Positions 11,342 through 21,172 of a DNA stretch of 64,000 bases are shown piece by piece; positions within the stretch are counted from its first letter, which is position 1, and every line of letters starts with the position of its first letter. The notes under the pieces were generated by a model, which did no database searches, was not told the origin of the DNA, and was given only the letters and a program-made list of their open reading frames with translations. The DNA is from Kosakonia sacchari (GTDB lineage Bacteria; Pseudomonadota; Gammaproteobacteria; Enterobacterales; Enterobacteriaceae), in NCBI GenBank assembly GCA_900109485.1, contig FOAY01000001.1, positions 1-64,000 on the forward strand, in the 5' to 3' direction. The position numbers and the translations under genes were made by a program.

Positions 11342-14191
11342 ATGCCGCATGCCTCGCCGTTATCGCAGCACTGGCACACTGTGCTTTCCCGTCTGCCGGA
11401 GTCGCTAACCGCGCAGCCACTCAGTGCACAGGCGCAGTCAGTACTCACTTTTAGTGATTTTGTTCAGGACAGTATCATCACATATCCTGAATGGCTGGCT
11501 GAGCTGGAAAGCGCGCCGCCGCAGGCAACGGAGTGGCAGCACTACGCGCAATGGCTTAGCGCGGCACTGCGGGATGTCACGGATGAAGCGGCGCTGATGC
11601 GTGTTCTGCGTCAGTTCCGCCGTCGGGTGATGGTACGTATTGCCTGGGTGCAGGCACTGCGGCTGGTGGCAGAAGAAGATGTCCTGCAACAACTGAGCGT
11701 GCTGGCGGAAACGCTGATCGTCGCCGCGCGCGACTGGCTGTACGACGCCTGCTGCCGCGAATGGGGAACGCCCTGTAACCCGCAAGGCGTTGCGCAGCCG
11801 ATGTTGATTTTAGGCATGGGCAAACTTGGCGGCGGCGAACTCAATTTCTCTTCCGATATCGATCTGATCTTTGCCTGGCCGGAAAACGGCGCAACCCGTG
11901 GCGGCCGACGCGAGCTGGATAACGCGCAGTTCTTCACCCGCCTTGGGCAACGGCTGATCAAGGTGCTCGACCAGCCAACGCAGGATGGGTTTGTCTACCG
12001 CGTGGATATGCGTTTACGCCCCTTCGGCGATAGCGGTCCGCTGGTGCTCAGCTTTGCCGCGCTGGAGGATTATTACCAGGAGCAGGGGCGCGACTGGGAG
12101 CGCTATGCGATGGTGAAAGCGCGCATTATGGGCGATAACGACAGTGAACACGCGCGTGAGCTGCGCGCCATGCTGCGTCCCTTTGTTTTCCGCCGCTATA
12201 TCGATTTCAGCGTGATCCAGTCGCTGCGTAATATGAAAGGCATGATTGCCCGCGAAGTGCGCCGCCGTGGCCTGAAAGACAACATTAAGCTCGGCGCGGG
12301 CGGCATTCGTGAAATCGAATTTATCGTGCAGGTTTTTCAGTTGATTCGCGGCGGCCGTGAACCGGCGCTGCAATCCCGCTCGCTGTTGCCAACGCTGGAA
12401 GCCATCGATCAGTTGCACCTGTTACCTGAAGGCGAAGCTGGCAGGTTACGGGCGGCCTACCTTTGGTTGCGGCGTCTGGAAAACCTGCTGCAAAGCATTA
12501 ATGACGAACAGACGCAGACCTTGCCGGGCGACGATCTCAACCGCGCCCGTCTGGCCTGGGGAATGGGCGTGGCAAGCTGGGATGAACTCAGCAGCACGCT
12601 GGAAACGCATATGGCCGCTGTACGCCGTGTCTTCAATGAGTTGATCGGCGACGACGAGAGCGACTCGCCGGAAGATGTGCTTTCCGAAAACTGGCGTGAA
12701 CTGTGGCAGGATGCGCTGCAGGAAGATGACACCACGCCGGTGCTGGCGCATCTTTCTGATGACGATCGCCGTCGCGTAGTGGCGCTAATTGCGGATTTCC
12801 GTAAAGAGATGGATAAGCGCACCATCGGCCCGCGCGGGCGCCAGGTGTTGGATCATCTGATGCCGCATTTGCTGAGCGATGTCTGCTCGCGCGACGACGC
12901 GCCAGTGCCGTTGTCGCGCCTGACGCCGCTGCTGACAGGCATCATTACGCGTACCACTTATCTTGAGTTGCTGAGCGAATTCCCCGGCGCGCTGAAGCAT
13001 CTTATTTCCCTTTGTGCGGCATCGCCGATGGTGGCCAGCCAACTGGCGCGTTACCCGATCCTGCTCGATGAGCTGCTTGATCCCACTACGCTTTATCAGC
13101 CGACGGCGATGAACGCCTACCGCGATGAACTGCGGCAATATCTGCTCCGCGTGCCGGAGGATGATGAAGAGCAACAACTGGAAGCGCTGCGGCAGTTTAA
13201 ACAGGCGCAGTTGCTGCGCGTCGCCGCGGCGGATATCGCCGGTACGCTACCGGTAATGAAAGTGAGCGATCATCTGACGTGGCTTGCGGAAGCGATTATC
13301 GATGCGGTAGTGCAGCAGGCGTGGGGACAAATGGTGGCGCGTTTTGGCCAGCCAATGCATCTGCGCGAGCGGGAAGGGCGCGGGTTTGCCGTGGTCGGTT
13401 ACGGTAAACTGGGCGGCTGGGAACTGGGTTACAGTTCCGATCTCGATCTGGTTTTTTTGCACGATTGCCCGATGGATGTGATGACCGACGGCGAGCGGGA
13501 GATCGATGGCCGCCAGTTCTATCTGCGCCTTGCCCAGCGCATCATGCACCTGTTCAGCACGCGTACTTCGTCCGGCATTCTCTATGAAGTGGATGCGCGC
13601 CTGCGCCCGTCCGGCGCGGCGGGAATGTTAGTGACGACCACCGAATCCTTCGCGGATTACCAGAAAAATGAAGCCTGGACGTGGGAACACCAGGCGCTGG
13701 CGCGCGCCCGCGTGGTGTACGGCGATCCGCAACTGGCCGTGGAGTTTGATGCCATTCGCCGCGATATTCTGATGAGCCCGCGCGATGGCGCAACATTGCA
13801 AACCGAGGTGCGTGAGATGCGCGAGAAGATGCGCGCCCATCTTGGCAACAAGCATAAAGATCGCTTCGATCTGAAGGCCGATGAAGGCGGCATTACCGAC
13901 ATTGAGTTTATTGCTCAGTACCTGGTGCTGCGCTATGCGCATGACAAACCGAAATTGACGCGCTGGTCTGATAACGTGCGCATTCTGGAAGGGCTGGCGC
14001 AGAACAACATCATGGATGAACAGGAAGCGCTGGCGCTGACGCAGGCTTACACCACGCTGCGCGATGCGTTGCACCACCTGGCATTACAGGAGTTGCCGGG
14101 GCATGTGGCGTTGTCGTGTTTTGTCGCCGAACGCCAGCTGATCAAAACCAGTTGGGACAAGTGGCTGGTGGAACCGTGCGCCCAGGCGTAA
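11342..14191 (+). CDS. glnE: Bifunctional glutamine synthetase adenylyltransferase/deadenylase GlnE
   Basis: Adjusts glutamine synthetase activity by adding or removing AMP in response to PII and glutamine. At 949 residues it has the two nucleotidyltransferase domains of the family. The N-terminal deadenylylase shows [18 protein letters not shown] and the C-terminal adenylylase shows [18 protein letters not shown], each with the metal-binding DxD. A central regulatory region lies between them. Lies between ygiF and hldE as in E. coli. Confidence 0.99.
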   Translation: MPHASPLSQHWHTVLSRLPESLTAQPLSAQAQSVLTFSDFVQDSIITYPEWLAELESAPPQATEWQHYAQWLSAALRDVTDEAALMRVLRQFRRRVMVRIAWVQALRLVAEEDVLQQLSVLAETLIVAARDWLYDACCREWGTPCNPQGVAQPMLILGMGKLGGGELNFSSDIDLIFAWPENGATRGGRRELDNAQFFTRLGQRLIKVLDQPTQDGFVYRVDMRLRPFGDSGPLVLSFAALEDYYQEQGRDWERYAMVKARIMGDNDSEHARELRAMLRPFVFRRYIDFSVIQSLRNMKGMIAREVRRRGLKDNIKLGAGGIREIEFIVQVFQLIRGGREPALQSRSLLPTLEAIDQLHLLPEGEAGRLRAAYLWLRRLENLLQSINDEQTQTLPGDDLNRARLAWGMGVASWDELSSTLETHMAAVRRVFNELIGDDESDSPEDVLSENWRELWQDALQEDDTTPVLAHLSDDDRRRVVALIADFRKEMDKRTIGPRGRQVLDHLMPHLLSDVCSRDDAPVPLSRLTPLLTGIITRTTYLELLSEFPGALKHLISLCAASPMVASQLARYPILLDELLDPTTLYQPTAMNAYRDELRQYLLRVPEDDEEQQLEALRQFKQAQLLRVAAADIAGTLPVMKVSDHLTWLAEAIIDAVVQQAWGQMVARFGQPMHLREREGRGFAVVGYGKLGGWELGYSSDLDLVFLHDCPMDVMTDGEREIDGRQFYLRLAQRIMHLFSTRTSSGILYEVDARLRPSGAAGMLVTTTESFADYQKNEAWTWEHQALARARVVYGDPQLAVEFDAIRRDILMSPRDGATLQTEVREMREKMRAHLGNKHKDRFDLKADEGGITDIEFIAQYLVLRYAHDKPKLTRWSDNVRILEGLAQNNIMDEQEALALTQAYTTLRDALHHLALQELPGHVALSCFVAERQLIKTSWDKWLVEPCAQA

Positions 14192-14237
14192 GTGTGATAT
14201 TATCGCGCGCAAATTTTGTATCTCTCAGGAGACAGGA

Positions 14238-15668
14238 ATGAAAGTGACGCTGCCAGAGTTTAACCAGGCGGGTGTAATGGTGGTTGGCGATGTGATGCTG
14301 GACCGTTACTGGTACGGGCCAACCAGCCGCATCTCTCCGGAAGCCCCAGTGCCGGTGGTGAAAGTCGATACGATTGAAGAACGCCCGGGCGGCGCGGCGA
14401 ACGTGGCGATGAACATTGCTTCGCTGGGCGCAACGGCGCGTCTGGTGGGTCTGACCGGTATTGATGATGCGGCGCGCGCGCTGAGCAAGGCGCTGGCGGA
14501 TGTCAATGTAAAATGCGACTTCGTTTCTGTCCCCACACATCCCACCATTACCAAACTGCGCGTCTTGTCGCGCAACCAGCAACTGATCCGCCTGGACTTT
14601 GAAGAAGGGTTTGAAGGCGTCGATCCCCTGCCGATGCATGAGCGCATCAGCCAGGCGCTCGGCAGCATTGGCGCGCTGGTGCTTTCTGATTACGCCAAAG
14701 GTGCGCTGTCCAGCGTTCAGCAGATGATTGCGCTGGCGCGTAAAGCGGGCGTGCCGGTGCTGATCGATCCGAAAGGCACTGATTTTGAGCGCTATCGCGG
14801 CGCTACGCTGCTGACCCCGAACCTGTCGGAGTTTGAAGCGGTGGCCGGGAAGTGCAAAAACGAAGACGAGATAGTCGAACGCGGCATGAAAGTGATTGCC
14901 GATTACGACCTTTCTGCGCTGCTGGTGACCCGCTCCGAGCAAGGTATGACGCTGCTGCAACCGGGCAAAGCGCCGCTGCACATGCCGACTCAGGCGCAGG
15001 AAGTGTATGACGTAACCGGTGCCGGCGATACGGTGATTGGCGTGCTGGCGGCAACGCTGGCGGCGGGTAATTCGCTGGAAGAAGCCTGCTACTTTGCGAA
15101 CGCAGCCGCAGGCGTGGTGGTCGGTAAACTCGGTACCTCAACGGTATCGCCTATCGAGCTGGAAAACGCCGTGCGCGGCCGTGCAGAAACCGGCTTCGGC
15201 GTGATGAGCGAAGAAGATCTGAAAGCGGCAGTCGCTGCGGCGCGTAAGCGCGGTGAAAAGGTGGTGATGACGAACGGTGTCTTCGACATTCTGCACGCCG
15301 GGCATGTCTCTTATCTGGCGAATGCGCGCAAGCTCGGCGATCGCCTGATTGTTGCGGTTAACAGCGACGCTTCCACCAAACGGCTGAAAGGCGAAACCCG
15401 TCCGGTCAACCCGCTGGAGCAGCGCATGATCGTGCTGAGCGCGCTGGAAGCGGTGGATTGGGTCGTGTCGTTTGAAGAAGATACGCCGCAGCGTCTGATT
15501 GCCGGGATCCTGCCGGATCTGCTGGTAAAAGGCGGTGACTACAAAGCGGAAGATATTGCCGGCAGTAAAGAAGTCTGGGCTAACGGCGGGGAAGTGCTGG
15601 TGCTCAACTTTGAAGATGGTTGTTCAACCACCAATATCATCAAAAAGATCCAGAAGCAGGGCGATTAA
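14238..15668 (+). CDS. hldE: Bifunctional heptose kinase/adenylyltransferase HldE
   Basis: Makes ADP-heptose for the LPS inner core. The 476-residue fusion has an N-terminal PfkB-type kinase with [11 protein letters not shown] near the start and the [15 protein letters not shown] catalytic loop near residue 260. The C-terminal cytidylyltransferase-fold domain carries [16 protein letters not shown] (HxGH motif) near residue 350. It follows glnE by 46 bp with AGGAGACAGG as ribosome-binding site and may be read from the same transcript. Confidence 0.99.
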   Translation: MKVTLPEFNQAGVMVVGDVMLDRYWYGPTSRISPEAPVPVVKVDTIEERPGGAANVAMNIASLGATARLVGLTGIDDAARALSKALADVNVKCDFVSVPTHPTITKLRVLSRNQQLIRLDFEEGFEGVDPLPMHERISQALGSIGALVLSDYAKGALSSVQQMIALARKAGVPVLIDPKGTDFERYRGATLLTPNLSEFEAVAGKCKNEDEIVERGMKVIADYDLSALLVTRSEQGMTLLQPGKAPLHMPTQAQEVYDVTGAGDTVIGVLAATLAAGNSLEEACYFANAAAGVVVGKLGTSTVSPIELENAVRGRAETGFGVMSEEDLKAAVAAARKRGEKVVMTNGVFDILHAGHVSYLANARKLGDRLIVAVNSDASTKRLKGETRPVNPLEQRMIVLSALEAVDWVVSFEEDTPQRLIAGILPDLLVKGGDYKAEDIAGSKEVWANGGEVLVLNFEDGCSTTNIIKKIQKQGD

Positions 15669-15677
15669 ACCTGTTAT

Positions 15678-15702
15678 CGGGCCTGCATAATGAGCAGGCC
15701 CG
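15678..15702 (+). terminator. Stem-loop after hldE
   Basis: CGGGCCTGC and GCAGGCCCG form a perfect 9-bp stem with a 7-nt loop 10 bp past the hldE stop. No T-run follows, so it may act as a 3'-end stabiliser or a weak terminator between the convergent hldE and ubiK. Confidence 0.5.
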
Positions 15703-15734
15703 GAAAGCGCTCGCGCCATTCGGCGCAAAAATAA

Positions 15735-16031
15735 TTACGCCTGATCGTCTACCGGTGGAATGGCCGGAGCGGGTTTGACTTCTGCGCTTTTACCCTGGTT
15801 TTCGAGTTCACTCAGGCGTTGCTCCAGCAGCGCCAGTTTCTCGCGGGTGCGAAGCAATACCTGCGTTTGCACGTCAAATTCTTCGCGGCTCACCAGATCC
15901 AGGCGGGTTAACTGCGCCTGCAATGTCTGACGAATTTTCTTTTCCACATCTTCCCCGAACTCACGGATCCCCTTGGGCATGGATTCGTGGACCTGACGCG
16001 CAATCTGTTCAATTTTCTTTGGGTCAATCAT
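15735..16031 (-). CDS. ubiK: Ubiquinone biosynthesis accessory factor UbiK (YqiC)
   Basis: A 98-residue mostly helical protein ([18 protein letters not shown]) with a predicted C-terminal coiled coil and a Pro/Ala-rich tail. In E. coli and Salmonella, UbiK binds UbiJ and supports aerobic ubiquinone synthesis; the family is also called membrane fusogenic. Convergent with hldE and divergent from the ribB riboswitch. Confidence 0.94.
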   Translation of the reverse strand: MIDPKKIEQIARQVHESMPKGIREFGEDVEKKIRQTLQAQLTRLDLVSREEFDVQTQVLLRTREKLALLEQRLSELENQGKSAEVKPAPAIPPVDDQA

Positions 16032-16154
16032 TTTAGGTTCCCTGCTCGGATAGGCTCAATAAGTCATTGTAGTGTGATAACCCCAGGTGATAAACCAGAA
16101 TTGTTTGAAGGTTATGCATTGCCGAAGATTATCAATGGCGTTATAGTTATCCCG

Positions 16155-16303
16155 CTTATTCTCAGGGCGGGGCGAAATTCCCCACCGGCGGTAAATCAGC
16201 AGATGCTGAAAGCCCGCGAGCGCTTCAGGCTAACGTTTGAAGGTCAGCAGATCCGGTGTAATTCCGGGGCCGACGGTTAAAGTCCGGATGGGAGAGAGTA
16301 ACG
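16155..16303 (+). ncRNA. FMN riboswitch (RFN element) controlling ribB
   Basis: The conserved RFN blocks are all present in order: CTCAGGGCGGGGCGAAATTC, CCCACCGGCGGTAAATCAGC, AGCCCGCGAGC, GGTCAGCAGATCCGGTG, and the closing AGTCCGGATGGGAGAGAGTA. It lies 107 bp upstream of the ribB start on the same strand, and is expected to switch ribB off when FMN is abundant. It fills most of the 378-bp gap between ubiK and ribB. Confidence 0.96.
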
Positions 16304-16310
16304 AATCTGT

Positions 16311-16341
16311 CGGGCAATGACGCCCGCTCGCGTTATTTTTT
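16311..16341 (+). promoter_or_regulatory. Probable riboswitch expression platform
   Basis: CGGGC/GCCCG stem (16311-16326) is followed after CTCGCG by TTATTTTTTT. This resembles an intrinsic terminator between the RFN aptamer and ribB, so premature termination is likely part of the control. The stem-to-T distance is larger than usual. Confidence 0.5.
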
Positions 16342-16409
16342 TGCCGCATTGCGACACTCCTAAGACTGCCCTGATTCTGGTAACCATAACTTTATTGAGG
16401 TCTTTTACC

Positions 16410-17063
16410 ATGAATCAGACGCTGCTTTCTTCTTTTGGCACGCCTTTCGAACGTATTGAACATGCTCTCGCCGCGCTGCGCGAAGGCCGTGGTGTGATGG
16501 TGCTCGACGACGAGGACCGTGAAAATGAAGGCGACATGATTTTCGCCGCAGAAACCATGACCGTTGAGCAGATGGCGCTGACTATTCGCCACGGCAGTGG
16601 CATTGTTTGCCTGTGCCTGACCGACGAGCGCCGTAAACAGCTCGATCTGCCGATGATGGTCGAGAATAATACCAGTGCTTACGGCACCGGTTTTACCGTT
16701 ACCATCGAAGCGGCGCATGGCGTGACAACCGGTGTTTCGGCGGCTGACCGTCTTACCACCGTTCGCGCGGCGATTGCCGATGGCGCGAAACCTTCCGATC
16801 TGAACCGTCCAGGCCACGTTTTCCCGCTGCGCGCGCAGCCGGGCGGCGTATTGACCCGCGGCGGCCATACTGAAGCAACGATCGATTTAGTGACGCTGGC
16901 TGGTTTTAAACCGGCGGGCGTGCTGTGTGAACTAACCAATGATGATGGCTCAATGGCGCGCGCGCCGGAGTGCATCGAATTTGCTAAGCAGCACAATATG
17001 GCTGTTGTGACCATTGAAGATCTGGTGGCCTACCGCCAGGAACATGAGCGCAAAGCCAGCTAA
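16410..17063 (+). CDS. ribB: 3,4-dihydroxy-2-butanone 4-phosphate synthase RibB
   Basis: Converts ribulose 5-phosphate to L-3,4-dihydroxy-2-butanone 4-phosphate plus formate for riboflavin synthesis. The product is 217 residues from ATG 16410 ([20 protein letters not shown]), the family length. The metal/substrate motif [18 protein letters not shown] and the later [10 protein letters not shown] and [11 protein letters not shown] are intact. The frame opens 31 codons earlier, inside the riboswitch leader, but the conserved start and spacing favour 16410. Controlled by the FMN riboswitch. Confidence 0.98.
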   Translation: MNQTLLSSFGTPFERIEHALAALREGRGVMVLDDEDRENEGDMIFAAETMTVEQMALTIRHGSGIVCLCLTDERRKQLDLPMMVENNTSAYGTGFTVTIEAAHGVTTGVSAADRLTTVRAAIADGAKPSDLNRPGHVFPLRAQPGGVLTRGGHTEATIDLVTLAGFKPAGVLCELTNDDGSMARAPECIEFAKQHNMAVVTIEDLVAYRQEHERKAS

Positions 17064-17077
17064 CTTGCGTTAGTGAT

Positions 17078-17113
17078 AAAAAAATCCGCGGCCGAAAGCT
17101 GCGGATTTTTTTT
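17078..17113 (+). terminator. Terminator after ribB
   Basis: AAAAAAATCCGC pairs with GCGGATTTTTTTT around a small GC/GAAA loop, 15 bp past the ribB stop. A strong rho-independent terminator. Confidence 0.92.
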
Positions 17114-17255
17114 GCCTGTCCTGCGTCAATATTTGTCGCATTTATAATATTCACACATTGAAATTCCACGGGGCTACTTATAAAGTGGTACCTGCTCTAC
17201 GGGCATGAAAAACAGGTTTAAAAACTTATAAGTCATTAAGTTAACGCTATTTTGT

Positions 17256-17275
17256 CATTGGTTTGTTAACCAATG
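17256..17275. repeat. Inverted repeat before small membrane protein gene
   Basis: CATTGGTT / AACCAATG, perfect 8-bp arms around TGTT, ending 24 bp before the start of the 57-residue protein gene. It could be an operator or a leader hairpin. Confidence 0.4.
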
Positions 17276-17299
17276 TTTGCTGGAAATAAGGGAGGCAAT

Positions 17300-17473
17300 A
17301 TGTTTATCTCATGGTACTGGCTTCTGGCGATTGTCATCGTCGTTTTCGGCTATGTCCACGTACTTAAACGTCATTGCAAAGCCTGCCGCCACGATCGCGA
17401 AGCGATCTATAAAGCGTATCAACGGGTGCTCGAAGAGTTGAAGAAAACTCGCCGCGTTGGGCAGGGCGAATAA
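17300..17473 (+). CDS. Small single-span membrane protein, function unknown
   Basis: A 57-residue product starting MFISWYWLLAIVIVVFGYVH. One N-terminal membrane helix (about residues 4-21) is followed by a basic, helical tail with a CKAC pair (HCKACRHDREAIYKAYQ). GGAGG lies five bases before the ATG at 17300; an in-frame ATG nine codons earlier lacks a comparable site. Isolated between ribB and zupT. I do not recognise the family. The good ribosome-binding site and sensible composition support a real gene, but no function can be given. Confidence 0.65.
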   Translation: MFISWYWLLAIVIVVFGYVHVLKRHCKACRHDREAIYKAYQRVLEELKKTRRVGQGE

Positions 17474-17507
17474 GACGCGCCAGCCCTCAGCAAGAGCAAC
17501 CCGATTC

Positions 17508-18284
17508 TCAGCCGCTAAATCCCATCGCCTGCAACGCCACCAGGCTTAAGCCCATCACCGACATACCGCACAGCACGCCGTAGCTGGGATTGTTGTTGGG
17601 ATCGATCTCTTTCGCCAGCGGCATCAGTTCATCCACCGACAATGCCACCATAATCCCGGCGACGGTTGCCATAATGGCGGCCATCACCACTGGCGAGACC
17701 AGACTGCCGAGGATCAACCACGCCAGGACGCCGCCGAGGATCTCCGCCAGCCCTGAGATCCCCGCCCAGAATACCGCGCTGCGTTTTGAACCGGTCGCCG
17801 CGTAAACCGGCCCGGCAACCGCAAGTCCTTCAGGAATATTGTGCAATGCGACTGCAAAGGCGATACCGAGCCCTAATTCCAGGTCGTTACTGGCGGTGAC
17901 GTAGGTGGCGATGCCTTCCGGGAAGTTGTGGAGACTGATACCCAGCGTCAGCAAAATGGCGGTACGGCGCAGACCGCGCGGGAAGGTTCTCTGTGTACCC
18001 TGCATTAAATCCTGCGGATGCGCATGGGGTAACATGCGATCCAGCGCGAAATACCCCAGCAGGCCCACGACAAACATGCCGTAACCGAGCATCGGTGACA
18101 TATTTTCCGTCGCCAGTGCAGCGGGCAACATCTCCATTAACGAAATCAATAACATGATTCCGGCAGCAAAGCCGAGTGAGAACGCCAGTACGCGGTTTGA
18201 TGGTTTCTGGCCTATTACGCCAAGAATCGCGCCGATAAAGGTCGCAGCGCCAGCCAGGATGGTCAGAATCAACGGTACTGACAT
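17508..18284 (-). CDS. zupT: Zinc transporter ZupT (ZIP family)
   Basis: A ZIP-family permease importing Zn(II) and, with lower affinity, Fe(II), Mn(II) and Co(II). The 258-residue protein has about eight membrane helices. The metal-site motifs [13 protein letters not shown] and [14 protein letters not shown] lie in the fourth and fifth helices. Length and neighbours (ribB, ygiD) match E. coli. A Fur-box-like palindrome (18299-18313) lies 15 bp upstream of the start codon. Confidence 0.97.
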   Translation of the reverse strand: MSVPLILTILAGAATFIGAILGVIGQKPSNRVLAFSLGFAAGIMLLISLMEMLPAALATENMSPMLGYGMFVVGLLGYFALDRMLPHAHPQDLMQGTQRTFPRGLRRTAILLTLGISLHNFPEGIATYVTASNDLELGLGIAFAVALHNIPEGLAVAGPVYAATGSKRSAVFWAGISGLAEILGGVLAWLILGSLVSPVVMAAIMATVAGIMVALSVDELMPLAKEIDPNNNPSYGVLCGMSVMGLSLVALQAMGFSG

Positions 18285-18298
18285 GAATCACTCCTTTA

Positions 18299-18313
18299 TG
18301 ATAATCATTCTCA
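18299..18313 (-). promoter_or_regulatory. Fur box upstream of zupT
   Basis: The minus strand reads TGAGAATGATTATCA, 14 of 15 positions of the 7-1-7 Fur consensus TGATAATnATTATCA. It ends 15 bp before the zupT start codon, immediately upstream of the AGGAGTG ribosome-binding site, so Fur-iron could block transcription. Confidence 0.72.
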
Positions 18314-18480
18314 TTAATGTAAGAGTTTGTTACCTGAAAAGCGAGGCCGGAGCCTTATCTTTACTTGATGCTTACATTCAAAATTACTGAAGATCTTCAT
18401 CATGGTTATCTGAGTTCTTCGCACCATGAAAAGGCGTAATGTGTCGTTATCAAATTGACACACTCAGTAAGGATATCACC

Positions 18481-19269
18481 ATGTCTGCACCTCGTATGCC
18501 AGCACTGTTCCTGGGCCACGGTAGCCCAATGAATGTTCTGGAAGATAACGTTTATACCCGCGCCTGGGGAATGTTAGGCGAGACGCTGCCGCGCCCGAAA
18601 GCGATTGTGGTGGTGTCCGCCCACTGGTTTACCCGCGGTACTGGCGTTACCGCGATGGAAGCGCCGAAAACTATTCATGATTTCGGTGGTTTCCCACAGG
18701 CGTTGTACGATACCCATTATCCGGCACCGGGATCGCCGGAACTGGCTCAGCACCTGGTTGATTTACTGGCGCCGGTGCCCGTTGTGCTTGATAAGGAAGC
18801 CTGGGGTTTTGACCACGGCTCCTGGGGCGTGCTGATTAAAATGTACCCGAATGCCGACATCCCAATGGTGCAGCTCAGTATCGACAGCACGAAACCCGCG
18901 GCATGGCATTTTGAGATGGGCCGCAAGCTGGCGGCGCTGCGTGATGAGGGCATTATGCTGGTGGCGAGTGGCAACGTGGTGCATAACCTGCGTACCGCGC
19001 GCTGGCATGGCGAAAATACGCCATATCCGTGGGCGACATCGTTCAACGATTATGTGAAAGCGAACCTCACGTGGCAGGGGCCGATTGAGCAGCATCCGCT
19101 GGTAAATTACCTCGATCATGAAGGCGGATCGTTGTCTAACCCAACCCCGGATCACTACCTGCCGCTGCTGTACGTGCTGGGCGCGTGGAACGGCACCGAG
19201 GCCATTACTATTCCGGTGGACGGTATTGAGATGGGTTCGCTGAGTATGCTTTCGGTTCAGGTGGGTTAA
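18481..19269 (+). CDS. ygiD: 4,5-DOPA dioxygenase extradiol YgiD
   Basis: A 262-residue member of the LigB-type extradiol dioxygenase family; E. coli YgiD cleaves L-DOPA. Metal-ligand histidines are visible in ALFLGHGSPMN, VVSAHWF and ASGNVVHNLR. The ATG at 18481 gives the conserved MSAPRMPALF start with AAGGA upstream; the open frame starts 14 codons earlier without support. Divergent from zupT. Confidence 0.96.
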   Translation: MSAPRMPALFLGHGSPMNVLEDNVYTRAWGMLGETLPRPKAIVVVSAHWFTRGTGVTAMEAPKTIHDFGGFPQALYDTHYPAPGSPELAQHLVDLLAPVPVVLDKEAWGFDHGSWGVLIKMYPNADIPMVQLSIDSTKPAAWHFEMGRKLAALRDEGIMLVASGNVVHNLRTARWHGENTPYPWATSFNDYVKANLTWQGPIEQHPLVNYLDHEGGSLSNPTPDHYLPLLYVLGAWNGTEAITIPVDGIEMGSLSMLSVQVG

Positions 19270-19274
19270 AATGG

Positions 19275-19300
19275 AGGGTGGCTCTGACAGCCACCCTTTT
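19275..19300 (+). terminator. Terminator after ygiD
   Basis: AGGGTGGCT / AGCCACCCT, a perfect 9-bp stem with a 5-nt loop, then TTTT. It begins 6 bp past the ygiD stop. Confidence 0.9.
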
Positions 19301-19585
19301 CATTCTCCTGGATGTGGAGAAATTCGAGGAAGATCGCAAAAAATCACAACTGAAATACGGTTTTTTTGAAAATAAAAAGACCTGTGCTGCAAAAATAAAA
19401 CGCTGTGCTGAATTTACTCTTTTTTGTGAACATTATCGTCGCAAGAATCCCGCCGAGTGACTACTCTCAAAGAGTCTAATGTCTCAGACAATCCCATAAA
19501 AATTATCTGGTGTTGTACCTCGAACCCTTGTTCGTGGTCGCTCTTATTTACCTAAAAAGCAGTAAACCTCTGGAGACACGGAAAT
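19301..19585 (+). promoter_or_regulatory. AT-rich leader of the TRAP operon with two palindromes
   Basis: No convincing gene lies in this 285-bp stretch. Two perfect inverted repeats are present: TGTCT-C-AGACA at 19480-19490 and CGAAC-CCTT-GTTCG at 19521-19534. The first has the size of a GntR-type operator, a class that often controls TRAP uptake of sugar acids. No regulator gene is adjacent. Confidence 0.45.
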
Positions 19586-20563
19586 ATGAATTCAGCGAAA
19601 ACCTTACTAGAAGTCTGTATTAGTTCCGCTCTGCTGTTTATCTCTCACGCCTCTTTAGCCCAAACTTTTCGTGCCGCCGATGTCCACCCCGCGGATTACC
19701 CTAATGTTGTTGCGGTAAAACATATGGGGGAAAAACTCAGTGCAGCTACGGACGGCCGACTGGATATTAAAACCTTTCCTGGCGGTGTGTTAGGCGATGA
19801 GAAACAGGTTATTGAGCAGGCGCAAATCGGCGCAATAGATATTATTCGCGTGTCGATGACGCCAGTGGCGGCAATATTACCGGAGATCAATGTCTTTACG
19901 CTGCCCTATATTTTCCGCGATGAAGATCATATGCATAAAGTGCTCGACGGAATGATTGGCCAGGAGATTGGCAATCGCCTGTCGGAGAGCAGTAAATCGC
20001 GGTTAGTATTCCTTGGCTGGATGGATGCCGGTACGCGTAATTTGATTACCAAAGCACCCGTCACGAAAGCGGAAGACCTGAAAGGGATGAAAATCCGCGT
20101 GCAGGGTAGCCCGATTGCGCTCGATACGCTGAAAGCCATGGGCGCCAACTCGGTCGCCATGGGCGTTAGCGAAGTATTTAGCGGTATGCAAACCGGCGTG
20201 ATTGATGGCACAGAAAATAACCCTCCAACCTTTGTTGCGCATAACTATTTACCCGTTGTGAAGAATTACACCTGGAGTAAGCATTTTATTATTCCGGAAC
20301 TGTTTTTATTTTCTAAAGTTAAATGGGATAAGTTGAAAAAAGAGGATCAGGAATTGATTCTCAAGCTGGCGAAAGAAGCCCAGGCTGAACAGCGTGAATT
20401 GTGGAAAACCTACAATGAGAAGTCGCTGGAAGCCATGAAAGCGGGCGGCGTGCAATTCCATGAGATGGATACCACTGCTTTTTACGAGGCGACACAATCG
20501 GTACGCGATAAATACGGTAAAGACCATCAGGATCTGATGACCCGCATTAAAGACGTGCAATAA
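19586..20563 (+). CDS. dctP: TRAP transporter substrate-binding protein (DctP family)
   Basis: The periplasmic binding component of a tripartite ATP-independent transporter, 325 residues. A signal peptide (SSALLFISHASLAQT) ends near residue 27. The DctP fold is shown by FPGGVLGDEKQVIEQAQIG, MKIRVQGSPIA (the Arg that grips the substrate carboxylate) and VIDGTENNPPTF. Substrates of this group are usually sugar acids or dicarboxylates, but the ligand cannot be read from sequence. First gene of dctP-dctQ-dctM, which interrupts the E. coli ygiD-ygiC neighbourhood and so looks acquired. Confidence 0.93.
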   Translation: MNSAKTLLEVCISSALLFISHASLAQTFRAADVHPADYPNVVAVKHMGEKLSAATDGRLDIKTFPGGVLGDEKQVIEQAQIGAIDIIRVSMTPVAAILPEINVFTLPYIFRDEDHMHKVLDGMIGQEIGNRLSESSKSRLVFLGWMDAGTRNLITKAPVTKAEDLKGMKIRVQGSPIALDTLKAMGANSVAMGVSEVFSGMQTGVIDGTENNPPTFVAHNYLPVVKNYTWSKHFIIPELFLFSKVKWDKLKKEDQELILKLAKEAQAEQRELWKTYNEKSLEAMKAGGVQFHEMDTTAFYEATQSVRDKYGKDHQDLMTRIKDVQ

Positions 20564-20637
20564 AGGCGACGGGCAGGGGAAACCTTGCCCCGATAATTAT
20601 TGGTTATATCTTTATTTTCTGCCGCGGGAAAATCGTT

Positions 20638-21147
20638 ATGGCTGAACGCTATTCGTTGTTGATGGATATTCTTTACCGAATATCGATGTGGATCACCGGT
20701 ATTGCGCTACTGATTATGGTGGCGATTATTCCGGTGGGGATCTTTGCGCGCTACGTGATGAACAGCGCTTTATCCTGGCCGGAACCGATCGCCATTATTT
20801 GCATGGTGACGTTTACCTTTGTCGGCGCAGCGGTAAGTTACCGCGCGGGTTCACATATCGCCGTCAGTATGGTCACTGACCGCTTAAACGAGCGCGCGCG
20901 TAAGATCTGTTTTGTGGTCGCCGACCTGATGCTGATGGCGATTAGCCTCTTTATTCTCTGGTACAGCAGCGCGCTGTGTGCCGAATTATGGCAGCAGCCT
21001 GTCGCTGAATTCCCGTTTTTTACCGCCGGTGAAACCTATTTACCGCTGCCGATCGGTTCGGCAATCACGCTGCTGTTTATTCTCGAAAAGATGTTGTGTG
21101 GCGCGCAATATCACCGCCCGGTGGTGATGGTGGGCTCGTCGGGTTAA
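20638..21147 (+). CDS. dctQ: TRAP transporter small permease (DctQ family)
   Basis: A 169-residue membrane protein with four hydrophobic helices (ITGIALLIMVAIIPVGIFA, IICMVTFTFVGAAVS, FVVADLMLMAISLFILW, IGSAITLLFIL) and the DctQ signature RYVMNSALSWPEP. It pairs with the large subunit DctM. 74 bp behind dctP and 25 bp ahead of dctM, in one operon. Confidence 0.92.
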   Translation: MAERYSLLMDILYRISMWITGIALLIMVAIIPVGIFARYVMNSALSWPEPIAIICMVTFTFVGAAVSYRAGSHIAVSMVTDRLNERARKICFVVADLMLMAISLFILWYSSALCAELWQQPVAEFPFFTAGETYLPLPIGSAITLLFILEKMLCGAQYHRPVVMVGSSG

Positions 21148-21172
21148 TCCGATCATCCAGTAAGGAATGTTT

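Noticed and set aside
19278-19460. 60-codon open frame after ygiD
   Set aside because: It starts inside the ygiD terminator stem and has no ribosome-binding site; the sequence is Lys-rich from AT-rich DNA.
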